Assembly (NCBI RefSeq): GCF_002845745.1
Contig: NZ_PIUM01000011.1
Span: 82,235 to 146,234 of the forward strand
Length of the DNA stretch: 64,000 nucleotides
DNA from: Telmatospirillum siberiense
GTDB taxonomy: Bacteria > Pseudomonadota > Alphaproteobacteria > Rhodospirillales > Magnetospirillaceae
Direction of reading: 5' to 3'
Shown here piece by piece: positions 18,112 through 26,510 of the stretch (the first letter of the stretch is position 1; each line of letters begins with the position of its first letter). The notes beneath the pieces were generated by a model. The model was not told the DNA's origin. It ran no database searches and saw only the letters and a program-made list of their open reading frames with translations. The position numbers and the translations under genes are program-made.

Positions 18112-18989
18112 TTGCCATCTTTCACGGTGCCGTTACCAAGTTTGATCAGGCCTTTGGTGAATTCGAACCAAGTATACATCATCGCATATTCAAAACCGTA
18201 CCGTCCGTCGCGAAACCCTCCACGCCAGAAGTAATGGAAGAAGAAGCGACCGGGAACGCGTACCAGGGCGCTCTGGAAGAGCAGGCTTAGTTTTGCCCGG
18301 GCGGTTGGCAGTCCATCATAACTGGATTTCAGGTTCGCTTCCTGGGCTGCCAGTTTCACATGCTTGTGCAGCCATGAAACAAGGTCGCCATCGAACCAGT
18401 CATGGAGATAGGGGATATCGATCAGCAATTCCCGGGCATCGGCATTCGCGGCCTCGCCATGATTGGTATGATTGGGAACGAAATGGGCATGACCCCGGCG
18501 GACCAATCGGGGATGATACATCGGATAGGCTGGTACATAGCGTAGTGGCTTTCCCTTGAAGTAAAGAATTGAGGCCACCTGCCCGACGTCGAAATCGTCG
18601 CGGTCTTTTATTTCAGTCTCAAACCAGTCATAAAATTTTTGTGGGAAAACTTCGTCAGCATCGATGAAAAGAACCCATTTGCTGGTGATATCGCATTGTC
18701 GCAAGGCAAAGTTGCGTTGCGCGGAAAAACCGCTCCAAGGGTTCGTCGTTACTTTGCATCCGTCGGCTTCGGCGATGCCGACTGTTCCGTCGGTGCTGCC
18801 ACAATCGACCACCAGGACCGGATAGCGTTGAGGAATCGCGGCCAGACAGGTGGAAAGCCGTCGCGCTTCGTTCAGCGTCAGGATCACGACCGTCAAATTC
18901 GCGTTGTTTGACGGGCGAAAGGGCACGCGGGAGGAGGTTGAGGTGGGGCCGTCGCTTTCTAATATTTCTCTTACACGAACTTCGGCCAC
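18108..18989 (-). CDS. Glycosyltransferase family 2 (WaaE/KdtX-like)
   Basis: 293 residues, GT-A fold. TVVILTLNEARRLSTCLAAI (about 33-52) is the classic GT2 opening, VVDCGSTDGT (60-69) follows, and FIDADE (108-113) is the DxD-type metal-nucleotide site. The central WSGFSAQRNFAL segment is common in the WaaE/KdtX subgroup, which adds glucose or another hexose to lipopolysaccharide inner core. Here it may do so on a lipid-linked unit instead. Its start follows the previous GT4 stop by 12 bases and its stop overlaps the next GT4 start, so it lies within the wcaJ operon. Confidence 0.85.
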   Translation of the reverse strand: MAEVRVREILESDGPTSTSSRVPFRPSNNANLTVVILTLNEARRLSTCLAAIPQRYPVLVVDCGSTDGTVGIAEADGCKVTTNPWSGFSAQRNFALRQCDITSKWVLFIDADEVFPQKFYDWFETEIKDRDDFDVGQVASILYFKGKPLRYVPAYPMYHPRLVRRGHAHFVPNHTNHGEAANADARELLIDIPYLHDWFDGDLVSWLHKHVKLAAQEANLKSSYDGLPTARAKLSLLFQSALVRVPGRFFFHYFWRGGFRDGRYGFEYAMMYTWFEFTKGLIKLGNGTVKDGK

Positions 18990-19001
18990 CTCCGTCTCCC
19001 C

Positions 19002-20291
19002 TCAACGCCCGTTATGCATAAATGTTGGCGTGACAGAAGACAGAACCCTCTCGAACCGATCGGCGATAACCGAGGCATCGAACATCTTCTCGGCGTAGAT
19101 TCGTCCATGACGGCCCATGAATTCACGCATCGAGGCGTCGCTCAACATATCGTCGGCTGCCGCAATCAATCCTTCGACGTCTCTTGGCGCGATAACGCGC
19201 CCCGCTTCCGCGCGTCTGACTGTTTCCGCCGCCAAATTGGACAGCGGTACCGACAGCAAGATGGCCTTGCCGGCGCTAAGATAGCTAAGCACCTTGGAGG
19301 GAACCGAGAAAATACCGGCGCTTTCCTCGAGAATGGCCAGGAGAAGATCTCCCGTCCCCAAGACTTCCGAGAGGCGGTTGTAAGGCTGGTAGGGCAGCAG
19401 GATCAAATTATCGAGTCCAAGTGCCGCCTTTCGTTCGGCCAGCCAGGCGGCGCCCATGCCTTCCGAAATCACCACGATACGGACATCGGGCTGGGATTGG
19501 AAATGGGCGGCCAGACGTTCAAAGATCGCGGGGTTGTGCTTGAACCCAAGCGTGCCGGAATAAAGGAGCACCCGCTTGTCCGTCAGGCCCTGTTCCTCCG
19601 ACCAGGCGTTGCGCCGCGGCCGCGGCTGAATCTCATTCAACGGGGCCCAATTCTCGATGACGTGGCAGTCGTCCCGGGCAACACCCATCTGCGAGCAGAT
19701 ATCCAGGAAATGGCTGGTGATGACGACCACGGCCGCGCTTTGGCGCAACATCCTGGCTTCCTGGAACCGATAAAATCTGGCGATCTGTTTTCCCAGGATG
19801 GGAAGTTTCTGGGGAAGGATCTTCTCCATGGCGACGCTGGCCACGTCTTGCAGCCAATGCACCATGGGAATGTGGTGGTTTCGGCATGCGGCATTGATTT
19901 CGAGTTGGGAATCGATGGGGGTGTTCGCTGAGATCACGACGTCCGGAGACGATTCGATTATGGCGCGGGCGGCCACCTTTCCATACTCCACCTCCTGAAA
20001 CCGCCGGCGGATGAACGAAAATTTTTGGAAATTCCCCGGGATGGAGAGTCCTCGGCTGCGATAGCCTTCCGCCAGCCCCTTCCCCCCGGTCGCCTGAGGG
20101 GCTTGGCACTGCGTGAAGTAGAGGTGCTGGACGACATGCCCGCGACTCGCCAGTTCCTTGCACAAATCGAATGGAAAGGCGTGACCGGCATAATCGTGCA
20201 CGGCAATCCGCAGGCATGAATTTTGTCTGGCGGAAAATTGATTCAGGGATATTTTGTCTATTACGTCATTTTGTGTATTTGCTTTTGACAT
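19002..20291 (-). CDS. Glycosyltransferase family 4
   Basis: 429 residues. RIAVHDYAGHAFPFDLCKELASRGHVV near residue 30 is the N-terminal strand-helix of GT4 enzymes related to WcaI/colanic acid transferases. VLLYSGTLGFKHNPAIFERL and ESAGIFSVPSKVLSYLSAGKAILLS in the C-terminal half supply the donor-binding residues, where SVPSKVLSYLSAGKAI is typical of the WcaI-like group. It lies 23 bases after wcaJ on the same strand and is probably the first transferase to use the lipid-linked sugar made by WcaJ. Specificity is inferred only. Confidence 0.85.
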   Translation of the reverse strand: MSKANTQNDVIDKISLNQFSARQNSCLRIAVHDYAGHAFPFDLCKELASRGHVVQHLYFTQCQAPQATGGKGLAEGYRSRGLSIPGNFQKFSFIRRRFQEVEYGKVAARAIIESSPDVVISANTPIDSQLEINAACRNHHIPMVHWLQDVASVAMEKILPQKLPILGKQIARFYRFQEARMLRQSAAVVVITSHFLDICSQMGVARDDCHVIENWAPLNEIQPRPRRNAWSEEQGLTDKRVLLYSGTLGFKHNPAIFERLAAHFQSQPDVRIVVISEGMGAAWLAERKAALGLDNLILLPYQPYNRLSEVLGTGDLLLAILEESAGIFSVPSKVLSYLSAGKAILLSVPLSNLAAETVRRAEAGRVIAPRDVEGLIAAADDMLSDASMREFMGRHGRIYAEKMFDASVIADRFERVLSSVTPTFMHNGR

Positions 20292-20314
20292 TTTATGCGA
20301 CGCTGTTTGTTGAT

Positions 20315-21733
20315 TTAGTATGCATTACTTTTTTCGAATACGACGAATATCGTCTTTATCATTATTTTTATATCAAGCCAGATCGACCAATGTTCGATGT
20401 AGTAGAGGTCGAACTCCACGCGTTTCAGAATTTTTTCTTCGTTATCCGTCTCTCCCCGCCATCCGTTGACCTGAGCCCAGCCGGTGATGCCCGGTTTGAC
20501 GCGGTGACGGGCGACATAATTCTTGACGACATCCTCGTAATAGCGTTCGCCGGCCTTGGCTTTCATGGCATGAGGGCGGGGCCCGACGATCGACATGTCG
20601 CCGTTGATGACATTGAAGATCTGCGGCAATTCGTCGAGGCTCAGCTTTCTCAGCCATCGGCCGACACGGGTCACCCGATCGTCGTTCTTGGTCACCAGTT
20701 TGGCCGCATCGGCGTCGGTCGCGTCGATTCTGAGGGTGCGGAACTTGAAAATGGTGATGGGCAGGTTGGCATAGCCATAACGCTTCTGCCGAAAGATGGC
20801 GGGGCCGGGGCTGTCCAGCTTGATCAGGACGGCGATCAAGCCCATCACCGGAGCCAGCAAGACCACGGAGCAAAGGGCGACGGTGAGGTCCAGAATACGC
20901 TTGTGCAGCGGTTTCCAATGCTTGAGCGGACGCTCGCTGATATGGCCCAGCAGTCCCTCGTCTCGCAATTCGAAGCGTTTGAAGTCGATGGAGCGCACCG
21001 GCAGGTCGACGGTCAGGCTGACGTCCACCGGCAGTGCCGACAGGGTCACGATGGCTTCACGCAAACGGTGATGATCGATGCGTGGCAGCGAAAGGATCAC
21101 CTCGTCGATGCCCTCCTCCTTGGCCAAGGTGGCGATATCTTCCAAATCGAAAACGCCGGCCAGGCTGAGGGTACTGTCCCGGGAGGTATGAAAACGGCGT
21201 AGCGCCTTCTCTCGCGTTTCGTCCGTCGTGACCAGGGCGACCCGGCGTTGGAACTTTCCCTGTCGCGACCAAAAGATGATCAGGCGGGCCACTCCGACGC
21301 GGCCAAGCAGCAATGTGGTCAGGGAGCCGGAGAACCACAGCAGGACCCAGCCTCTGGAAATTTCCGATGACGATTTAGCCAGGAAAGCCAGGGCCAGTCC
21401 CGTCACCAAGACCAGAATCCAGGCGAGGGTAATGCGTGAAAACTGCCAGCGAAGGCGGATCAGATTACGGAAATCGTAAGTCCCCGCGAGATGCAGGGCG
21501 CGGCAGGTGCCGATCGCTCCGATAAAACCATAAAGAGAATAGGTAATGATTCCGTCTCTACCATCCGAGAAGCGGCCGAGATAAACTAGATGGCTGACCA
21601 GGGCGCCGATGGCGATAACGGCTGCGTCGTACAAACGCATGCAGTCGAGAACGATTTTCTGGGTAAGAACGAAGCCGGAATGCTTTTTGGCGGCGGCGGA
21701 ATAATGAAAGGAACTGGCAGTCGTTTCCAACAT
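20315..21733 (-). CDS. wcaJ: Undecaprenyl-phosphate sugar phosphotransferase (WcaJ type)
   Basis: 472 residues from the ATG at 21733, which has GGGGGAAG eight bases upstream; the open frame extends further but without family features. About five N-terminal membrane segments (from near residue 28) precede a soluble Rossmann-like domain, then a membrane hairpin (LTVALCSVVLLAPVMGLIAVL) and the C-terminal sugar phosphotransferase domain. That domain shows FRQKRYGYANLPITIFKFRT, SLDELPQIFNVINGDMSIVGPRP and a VKPGITGWAQV end, all signatures of Bac_transf (polyprenyl glycosylphosphotransferase). The enzyme starts the repeat unit by moving a sugar-1-phosphate, usually glucose, onto undecaprenyl phosphate. 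It is the first gene of a four-gene run. Confidence 0.9.
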   Translation of the reverse strand: MLETTASSFHYSAAAKKHSGFVLTQKIVLDCMRLYDAAVIAIGALVSHLVYLGRFSDGRDGIITYSLYGFIGAIGTCRALHLAGTYDFRNLIRLRWQFSRITLAWILVLVTGLALAFLAKSSSEISRGWVLLWFSGSLTTLLLGRVGVARLIIFWSRQGKFQRRVALVTTDETREKALRRFHTSRDSTLSLAGVFDLEDIATLAKEEGIDEVILSLPRIDHHRLREAIVTLSALPVDVSLTVDLPVRSIDFKRFELRDEGLLGHISERPLKHWKPLHKRILDLTVALCSVVLLAPVMGLIAVLIKLDSPGPAIFRQKRYGYANLPITIFKFRTLRIDATDADAAKLVTKNDDRVTRVGRWLRKLSLDELPQIFNVINGDMSIVGPRPHAMKAKAGERYYEDVVKNYVARHRVKPGITGWAQVNGWRGETDNEEKILKRVEFDLYYIEHWSIWLDIKIMIKTIFVVFEKSNAY

Positions 21734-22206
21734 GGCGAGCTTCCCCCAAAAACGCAAAAAAAACCCACGTATCCCGCAACCCAGCCAGTTCCAGGCAGAT
21801 GCGGCCCTCCCTGCGATTCTTTGTATTTTAGTAAAATACTCTGGATTTCGCTGCGCTGCAACCAAAGGGAGTCTTTTCGGGATATGGATTAACGATATAG
21901 ACGAGTCGGGGTTCGGCATATATCTAAATGATTGATGCTAGTAGTATGCAATAATTTTTGTACGGTTATTGTGGGCGCCTCGCGATCTCGAAGATTGTCG
22001 TGGTGAGTTTGGTGAGCATGGACTTTTCCCGGGCCTCATAAGGGGGTGGCTATCTTCGAAAAAGTTCCCGATATAGAGTGGGGAGCCTGTCAGCCGGCCA
22101 GCCAAAAGCGATGGTGGCGCCGAGAAGGGGGGCGGCAATGGGGGCTCGGGGGTGATGGGGGTTGCATGGCCTTCGGTTGTGATGCTGCGAGATTGAACGC
22201 TTTAGT
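21734..22206. other. 473-base divergent intergenic region
   Basis: Separates wcaJ (minus) from the phosphatase gene (plus). The wcaJ-proximal half is A/T-rich and likely carries its promoter; the phosphatase-proximal half is G-rich. No credible coding frame and no long repeat were seen. Confidence 0.6.
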
Positions 22207-22995
22207 ATGATTTTCTCCCCTTCGAAATTATTGTCGTTCCTGAGTGGGCTGGCCGGGCAGGGCGGGGATGTCGATCGGCCGCCGGAGGTTCCCGCCGGCC
22301 GCCGTCTTTACGTCATCGGCGATATTCACGGCCGGGCCGACCTGCTGATGACGTTGCGTCGGCAGATCCGGGAGGATGCCGAAGGGCGTGGGGCGGCACG
22401 CAATGTCGTCATCCATATCGGCGACTACGTCGACCGCGGCGAGGAATCACATCGCGTCCTCGATATGCTTCTCGATGACCCCCTGCCGGATTTTGAAAGC
22501 ATTCATCTGCTGGGCAATCACGAGAAAAGCCTGCTTCAGTTTCTTGCCGACGCTTCAATCGGCCCGTATTGGGTGCGTTATGGGGGCGACGCGACGCTTT
22601 ACAGCTTCGGCGTCCGTCCACCGGCCGCCTCCGCCTCGGCTGCCGAGTTCGAACGGGCCCGTCAGCTTTTTGCCTCAAATTTTCCGTCTCGCTACCGCAG
22701 CTTCCTGGAAACGCTGTCCTGCGCCCATGAGGAGGGGGACTATCTTTTCGTCCATGCCGGTATCCGGCCGGGAATCCCCCTGGACCGGCAATCGCCGGAC
22801 GACCTGTTGTGGATCCGGGAGGATTTTCTTTTTTCCAACGCCTCGCATGGCAGGGTGGTGGTGCACGGTCACAGCATCAGCGATCAGCCCGAGGTGCGGC
22901 ACAACCGCATCGGTATCGATACCGGCGCTTTCGCCAGCGGACATCTGACTTGCCTAGTTCTCGAGGGGGCCGAACGGCGTTTTCTGCAGACCTGA
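22207..22995 (+). CDS. PPP-family metallophosphatase
   Basis: 262 residues. The three metal-binding blocks of PPP-type phosphatases are present in order: GDIHG at residues 38-42, GDYVDRGEE from residue 72 and GNHEKS near 104, with later His-containing segments FVHAGIRPG and VVHGHS. The enzyme therefore hydrolyses phosphomonoesters with two metal ions. Bacterial members (PrpA/PrpB or ApaH-like) act on phosphoproteins or dinucleotides. In this location, next to a polysaccharide locus and upstream of galE on the same strand, it may control or dephosphorylate a glycan-pathway protein, but its substrate is not determined by sequence. Confidence 0.8.
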   Translation: MIFSPSKLLSFLSGLAGQGGDVDRPPEVPAGRRLYVIGDIHGRADLLMTLRRQIREDAEGRGAARNVVIHIGDYVDRGEESHRVLDMLLDDPLPDFESIHLLGNHEKSLLQFLADASIGPYWVRYGGDATLYSFGVRPPAASASAAEFERARQLFASNFPSRYRSFLETLSCAHEEGDYLFVHAGIRPGIPLDRQSPDDLLWIREDFLFSNASHGRVVVHGHSISDQPEVRHNRIGIDTGAFASGHLTCLVLEGAERRFLQT

Positions 22996-23150
22996 TGGAG
23001 CGGAAAATTCGTCAATTTCCGCTGAGTTGTCAAAGTCCTGTCAATTTCTGCTTACAATTATATGGCAATGAACGCGATTTCCTTGCGCGATCATTTTTGA
23101 AGAACCAATAATACCATTGATCTTGGTGACGGGTTGCTGAGGAGGGAGAT

Positions 23151-24137
23151 GTGAGTGACGTCGTTCTGGTGGCTGGCGGAGCTGGTTACATCGGAAGTCA
23201 TGTGTGCAAGGCTCTCGCCGCCAATGGCTTTCTTCCCGTCACCTATGACAGTCTGGAGAAGGGGCACGACTGGGCGATCAAATGGGGGCCGTTCGAACGA
23301 GGCGACATTCGTGACCGAGGCCGTTTGGATGAGGTTCTCGAGCGCTGGCGGCCGGTTGCGGTTTTGCACTTCGCCGCCTTTATCGAGGTGGGCGAATCCG
23401 TGCGGGATCCCGGCCGCTATTGGGATAATAACGTCGTCGGCAGCTTGACGCTGATCGCGGCTCTGCGTGATGCCGGAGTGCCCGCGATCGTGTTTTCATC
23501 GACGGCGGCCGTCTATGGAATGCCCGAGCGCGTTCCCGTCGATGAAAAGGCGGCTCTGGCGCCGGTCAATCCATACGGTGCCACCAAAATGACGGTGGAA
23601 ACCATTCTTGATGATTTTGAGGCCGCGCATGGCCTACGGTCGGTGGCGTTGCGCTACTTCAACGCCGCCGGAGCGGATCCCGACGGGGAGATCGGTGAAT
23701 GCCATTCGCCCGAGTCGCATCTGATCCCTTTGATCCTGGATGCGGCCATCGGGCGCCGATCCCACATTTCACTCTATGGTGAGGACTATCCGACCCCGGA
23801 TGGGACCTGTGTCCGCGACTACATTCATGTGACCGATCTTGCCTCGGCCCATGTCTTGGCGCTCAAGCGGCTGCTGGGGGGAGGGGCTTCGCTCCGCTGC
23901 AATTTGGGAAACGGTGCCGGCTTTTCCGTAAAGCAAGTGTTGGATGTCGCGCGCCGTGTCACCGGAAAGGCGATTCCCGCGGAAATTTGTCCGCGTCGCC
24001 CGGGAGACCCCGCCATCCTGGTCGCGGATTCGTCGCTCGCCATCCGTGAATTAGGGTGGGCGCCGCGTTTGGCCGCTTTGGAAACACAGGTGACCCATGC
24101 CTGGGCTTGGCATCAGCATCGCCCGGACCTGAAATAA
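23151..24137 (+). CDS. galE: UDP-glucose 4-epimerase
   Basis: 328 residues, the normal GalE length. The GTG start at 23151 follows a GGAGG. The NAD-binding motif GGAGYIG lies at residues 9-15, the catalytic SSTAAVYG and Tyr142-x3-Lys146 (YGATK) are in place, and the C-terminal region has LRCNLGNGAGFSVKQVLD. The enzyme interconverts UDP-glucose and UDP-galactose, giving galactose for the repeat unit. It sits at the right edge of the polysaccharide locus and is followed by a 920-base gap filled with repeats and the ato promoter region. Confidence 0.92.
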   Translation: MSDVVLVAGGAGYIGSHVCKALAANGFLPVTYDSLEKGHDWAIKWGPFERGDIRDRGRLDEVLERWRPVAVLHFAAFIEVGESVRDPGRYWDNNVVGSLTLIAALRDAGVPAIVFSSTAAVYGMPERVPVDEKAALAPVNPYGATKMTVETILDDFEAAHGLRSVALRYFNAAGADPDGEIGECHSPESHLIPLILDAAIGRRSHISLYGEDYPTPDGTCVRDYIHVTDLASAHVLALKRLLGGGASLRCNLGNGAGFSVKQVLDVARRVTGKAIPAEICPRRPGDPAILVADSSLAIRELGWAPRLAALETQVTHAWAWHQHRPDLK

Positions 24138-24220
24138 CCCTGAAGACCTTTTGGCCCGCCTCGTTCGAACTGGGAACCGTACGTCTGATTCCCTTTGTCG
24201 CATCAGATATCGCCCGAGCC

Positions 24221-24682
24221 TTGGTATAAGGACTGTTGACATTCATGACGGCCGTTGCCCCCTTGAAGGGGGGGCGCCTTAAGGCTTCTCCCGTTGCCTC
24301 TGGTTCCCCAATGGCATGAACGGAAACCCCGGATATTTTGAACCACCAAGGCACCAAGACACCAAGGCGTCTTTCGGATCAGCCGGCGGCGGTCAATCGG
24401 CGCCGCAGGCATTCGGCCGACGGCCGATGACGGGACGGGAAAATGCCGGTGACACACTCCGCCACCTTGGTGACTTGGTGCCTTGGTGGTTCATCAAAAG
24501 CCGGAGCGCACCGGAACGATCAAGAGGACGAAGAGAATCTGGTCGTTTGCCGAATGTCAACAGGCCTTAGCCCATTGAGGGCTCTCGAGCCAATGCGAGC
24601 GAAAGCCCAAGGGTTTCGGAGAAACCCACCCGGCGCTTGAGGGCAGCGGTGATCGGTTCCGATCACCGCAACATGGTATGAG
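24221..24682. repeat. Composite repeat: family B hairpin element with a family A copy in its loop
   Basis: Two 18-bp arms with one mismatch (24227-24244 and 24552-24569) flank about 307 bases that include a family A inverted repeat (24340-24492). The sequence beyond the right arm (CATTGAGGGC, then hairpins GGGTTTC/GAAACCC and GTGATCGG/CCGATCAC) matches the other family B copies at 35989-36080 and 39232-39381. The arrangement suggests that family A landed in the loop of family B. Lies between galE and atoD. Confidence 0.75.
24340..24492. repeat. Family A inverted repeat, copy 1
   Basis: Left arm at 24340-24369 and right arm at 24463-24492 are mostly complementary and made of a period-9 motif (ACCAAGGC-type units). 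Same family as 34744-34920 and 48138-48307. A G/C-rich inner segment contains GCCGCAGGCAT. Confidence 0.85.
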
Positions 24683-24722
24683 TGGGGGCGCTCACCCGCA
24701 TCCGTGATGCCCCGGAACGCCA

Positions 24723-24759
24723 CTGCGCAAAGTCTTGCGCAGAATGCAAAATATTGCGC
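24723..24759. promoter_or_regulatory. Tandem dyad sites, candidate AtoC enhancer
   Basis: A perfect dyad, CTGCGCAAAGTCTTGCGCAG at 24723-24742, is followed by a shorter related dyad at 24744-24759 (GCAA-AATA-TTGC). Their centres are about 19 bp apart, near two helical turns. They lie roughly 140-155 bases upstream of the predicted sigma-54 start for atoD, the usual position for an NtrC-class activator such as AtoC, which is encoded in this module. Confidence 0.6.
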
Positions 24760-24860
24760 GCGCCACCTTTGATGTCCTGACGGGCGGACGATCTGGGGCT
24801 TGCGCGGAAAATCCCGGAAAACCCTCAGCGTTTCGGCCGTGCGGTCACTGATCGTAGGTG

Positions 24861-24877
24861 CTGGCATGGATATTGCG
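24861..24877 (+). promoter_or_regulatory. Sigma-54 promoter for the ato operon
   Basis: CTGGCATGGATATTGCG carries GG (24863-24864) and GC (24875-24876) separated by exactly ten bases, with TGGCA and TTGC around them, as in the -24/-12 consensus. The transcript would start near 24888. E. coli atoDAEB is also driven by sigma-54 and AtoC. Confidence 0.65.
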
Positions 24878-24887
24878 CTATCAGGAA

Positions 24888-25057
24888 GGCGGACGATGCT
24901 TATATAAAATACTGGAATGTTATTAATCTATAGTTATGTACATTTTTGAGTGATTATTATTTTTGTTATTATAACTATTTAATATTTGTTATTTATAATT
25001 ATTTGTAATTTTTAGATTGTGTATTTTCTATATTCCTCAAGCATTCTGAGAGGGGCA
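24888..25057 (+). other. Very A/T-rich leader of atoD
   Basis: A block from about 24897 to 25035 is made almost entirely of A and T, in sharp contrast to the G/C-rich genes around it. It contains a weaker sigma-70-like pair, TTGAGT (24946-24951) and TATAAC (24970-24975). No gene is visible. Confidence 0.6.
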
Positions 25058-25720
25058 ATGACCAAGACCATCACACTTCAATCCGCCGTCGCCATGATCC
25101 CCGACGGGGCCGTGGTGATGATCGGCGGCTTCATGGGCTGCGGCACGCCGGACGGCCTGATCGATGAACTGGTCCGCCAGGGCAGGCGGGAGCTGACGGT
25201 GATCGCCAATGATACGGCGCGGCCCAACGTCGGAATCGGCAAACTGATTTCGGCGAAACTGGTCCGCCGGGTGATCGCCAGCCATATCGGCACCAATCCG
25301 GAAACCCAGGCCCAGATGATCGCCGGCGAGATCGAGGTCGAACTGGTGCCGCAAGGCACCCTGGCCGAACGGGTCCGCGCCGCCGGCTTCGGACTGGGCG
25401 CCGTGGTCACCCCGACCGGCGTCGGCACCGTCGTCGAGGAGGGCAAGCGGACCATCGAGATCGACGGCCGGGTCTTCCTGGTCGAGACGCCGATCAAGGC
25501 GGATTTCTCCCTGGTCAAGGCCAAGCGCGCCGATTACCGGGGCAATCTGGAATATGCCTTTACCGCCAGGAACTTCAATCCGCTGATCGCCATGGCCGCC
25601 GACACCGTGGTGGCCGAGGCCGAGGACGTCGTTCCGGTGGGCGCCATCGCCCCCGATGCCGTGGTGACGCCTTTCGTCGTGGTCGATTACCTGGTGACCA
25701 AGGAGACCCGTCATGGATGA
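25058..25720 (+). CDS. atoD: Acetoacetate (3-oxoacid) CoA-transferase, alpha subunit
   Basis: 220 residues from the ATG at 25058, which has GAGAGGGGC upstream; the frame opens earlier without support. [17 protein letters not shown] (about 22-38) is the CoA-binding glycine-rich segment of family I CoA-transferase alpha subunits, and [15 protein letters not shown] lies in the middle. Together with AtoA it moves CoA from acetyl-CoA to acetoacetate or another short-chain acid in the cytoplasm. The final eight bases overlap the start of atoA. First gene of the ato operon behind a sigma-54 promoter. Confidence 0.92.
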   Translation: MTKTITLQSAVAMIPDGAVVMIGGFMGCGTPDGLIDELVRQGRRELTVIANDTARPNVGIGKLISAKLVRRVIASHIGTNPETQAQMIAGEIEVELVPQGTLAERVRAAGFGLGAVVTPTGVGTVVEEGKRTIEIDGRVFLVETPIKADFSLVKAKRADYRGNLEYAFTARNFNPLIAMAADTVVAEAEDVVPVGAIAPDAVVTPFVVVDYLVTKETRHG

Positions 25721-26369
25721 CAAGACACTGATCGCCAAGCGCGTCGCCCTCGAACTCGAGGACGGCAATCTGGTCAATCTCGGCATCGGCCTGCCGACCC
25801 TGGTCGCCCAATATCTGCCGGCCGGCATCGACGTCGCCTTCCAGTCGGAAAACGGCATCATCGGCATGCGGGCCTTGCCCGAGGGCGCCGTGCCGTCGCC
25901 GGATCTGACCGATGCGGGCGGCGCCCCCATCGGCGCGCTTCCCGGCGCCTTCGCCTTCGATTCCGCCATGTCCTTCGGCCTGATAAGGGGCGGCCATCTG
26001 GATGTCACCGTGCTGGGCGGCCTGCAGGTCGACGAGGCCGGACTGCTGGCCAACTGGATGGTGCCGGGCAAGATGGTGCCCGGCATGGGCGGCGCCATGG
26101 ATCTGGTTTCCGGGGCTAGGCGGGTCATCGTCGCCATGACCCATACCGCCAAGGGGGCGCCCAAGATCCTCAATCGCTGCACCTTGCCGCTCACCTCGGT
26201 CCGCAGCGTCGATCTGATCGTCACCGAACTGGCCGTCATCGAGCCCACCATTGATGGTCTGCTGCTCAAGGAGACCGCCCCTGGCGTCACCGTCGAGCAG
26301 GTGGTGGCCGCCACCGAGGCGAAACTCATCATTCCGGCCGATGTTCCGGTCATGCCTCTGGCCATATAG
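25713..26369 (+). CDS. atoA: Acetoacetate CoA-transferase, beta subunit
   Basis: 218 residues, the usual length. The catalytic glutamate is in [10 protein letters not shown] (about residues 46-55), the beta-subunit active-site motif that forms the glutamyl-CoA thioester. LGIGLPTLV near the N-terminus and the [20 protein letters not shown] segment are also typical. Its ATG lies inside the last codons of atoD (8-base overlap), so the two subunits are translationally coupled. A palindrome of the C/T-rich family follows within the gap to atoE. Confidence 0.93.
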   Translation: MDDKTLIAKRVALELEDGNLVNLGIGLPTLVAQYLPAGIDVAFQSENGIIGMRALPEGAVPSPDLTDAGGAPIGALPGAFAFDSAMSFGLIRGGHLDVTVLGGLQVDEAGLLANWMVPGKMVPGMGGAMDLVSGARRVIVAMTHTAKGAPKILNRCTLPLTSVRSVDLIVTELAVIEPTIDGLLLKETAPGVTVEQVVAATEAKLIIPADVPVMPLAI

Positions 26370-26390
26370 GGGAAAAAGGGCGGGCAAAAG

Positions 26391-26415
26391 CCCTTCTCCT
26401 CTCGCGGGAGAAGGG
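26391..26415. repeat. C/T-rich REP-like palindrome
   Basis: CCCTTCTCC (26391-26399) pairs with GGAGAAGGG (26407-26415) over a 7-base loop. The same core recurs in the long inverted repeat at 40344-40539. It sits between atoA and atoE and may reduce or stabilise downstream transcript. Confidence 0.7.
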
Positions 26416-26510
26416 GGGGATGAAGAGGCATCCCGCCGACAGGCTGAAGCGTCAGCCCTGAAATGACGCGCTTGTTTCTGAATAAACGCTTTAGGGAGGT
26501 TCAACGCGCG

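Noticed and set aside
24340..24492. CRISPR array from the repeated ACCAAGG units
   Set aside because: Units are 9 bases long with no spacers and form inverted arms, so this is a palindromic repeat and not a CRISPR.
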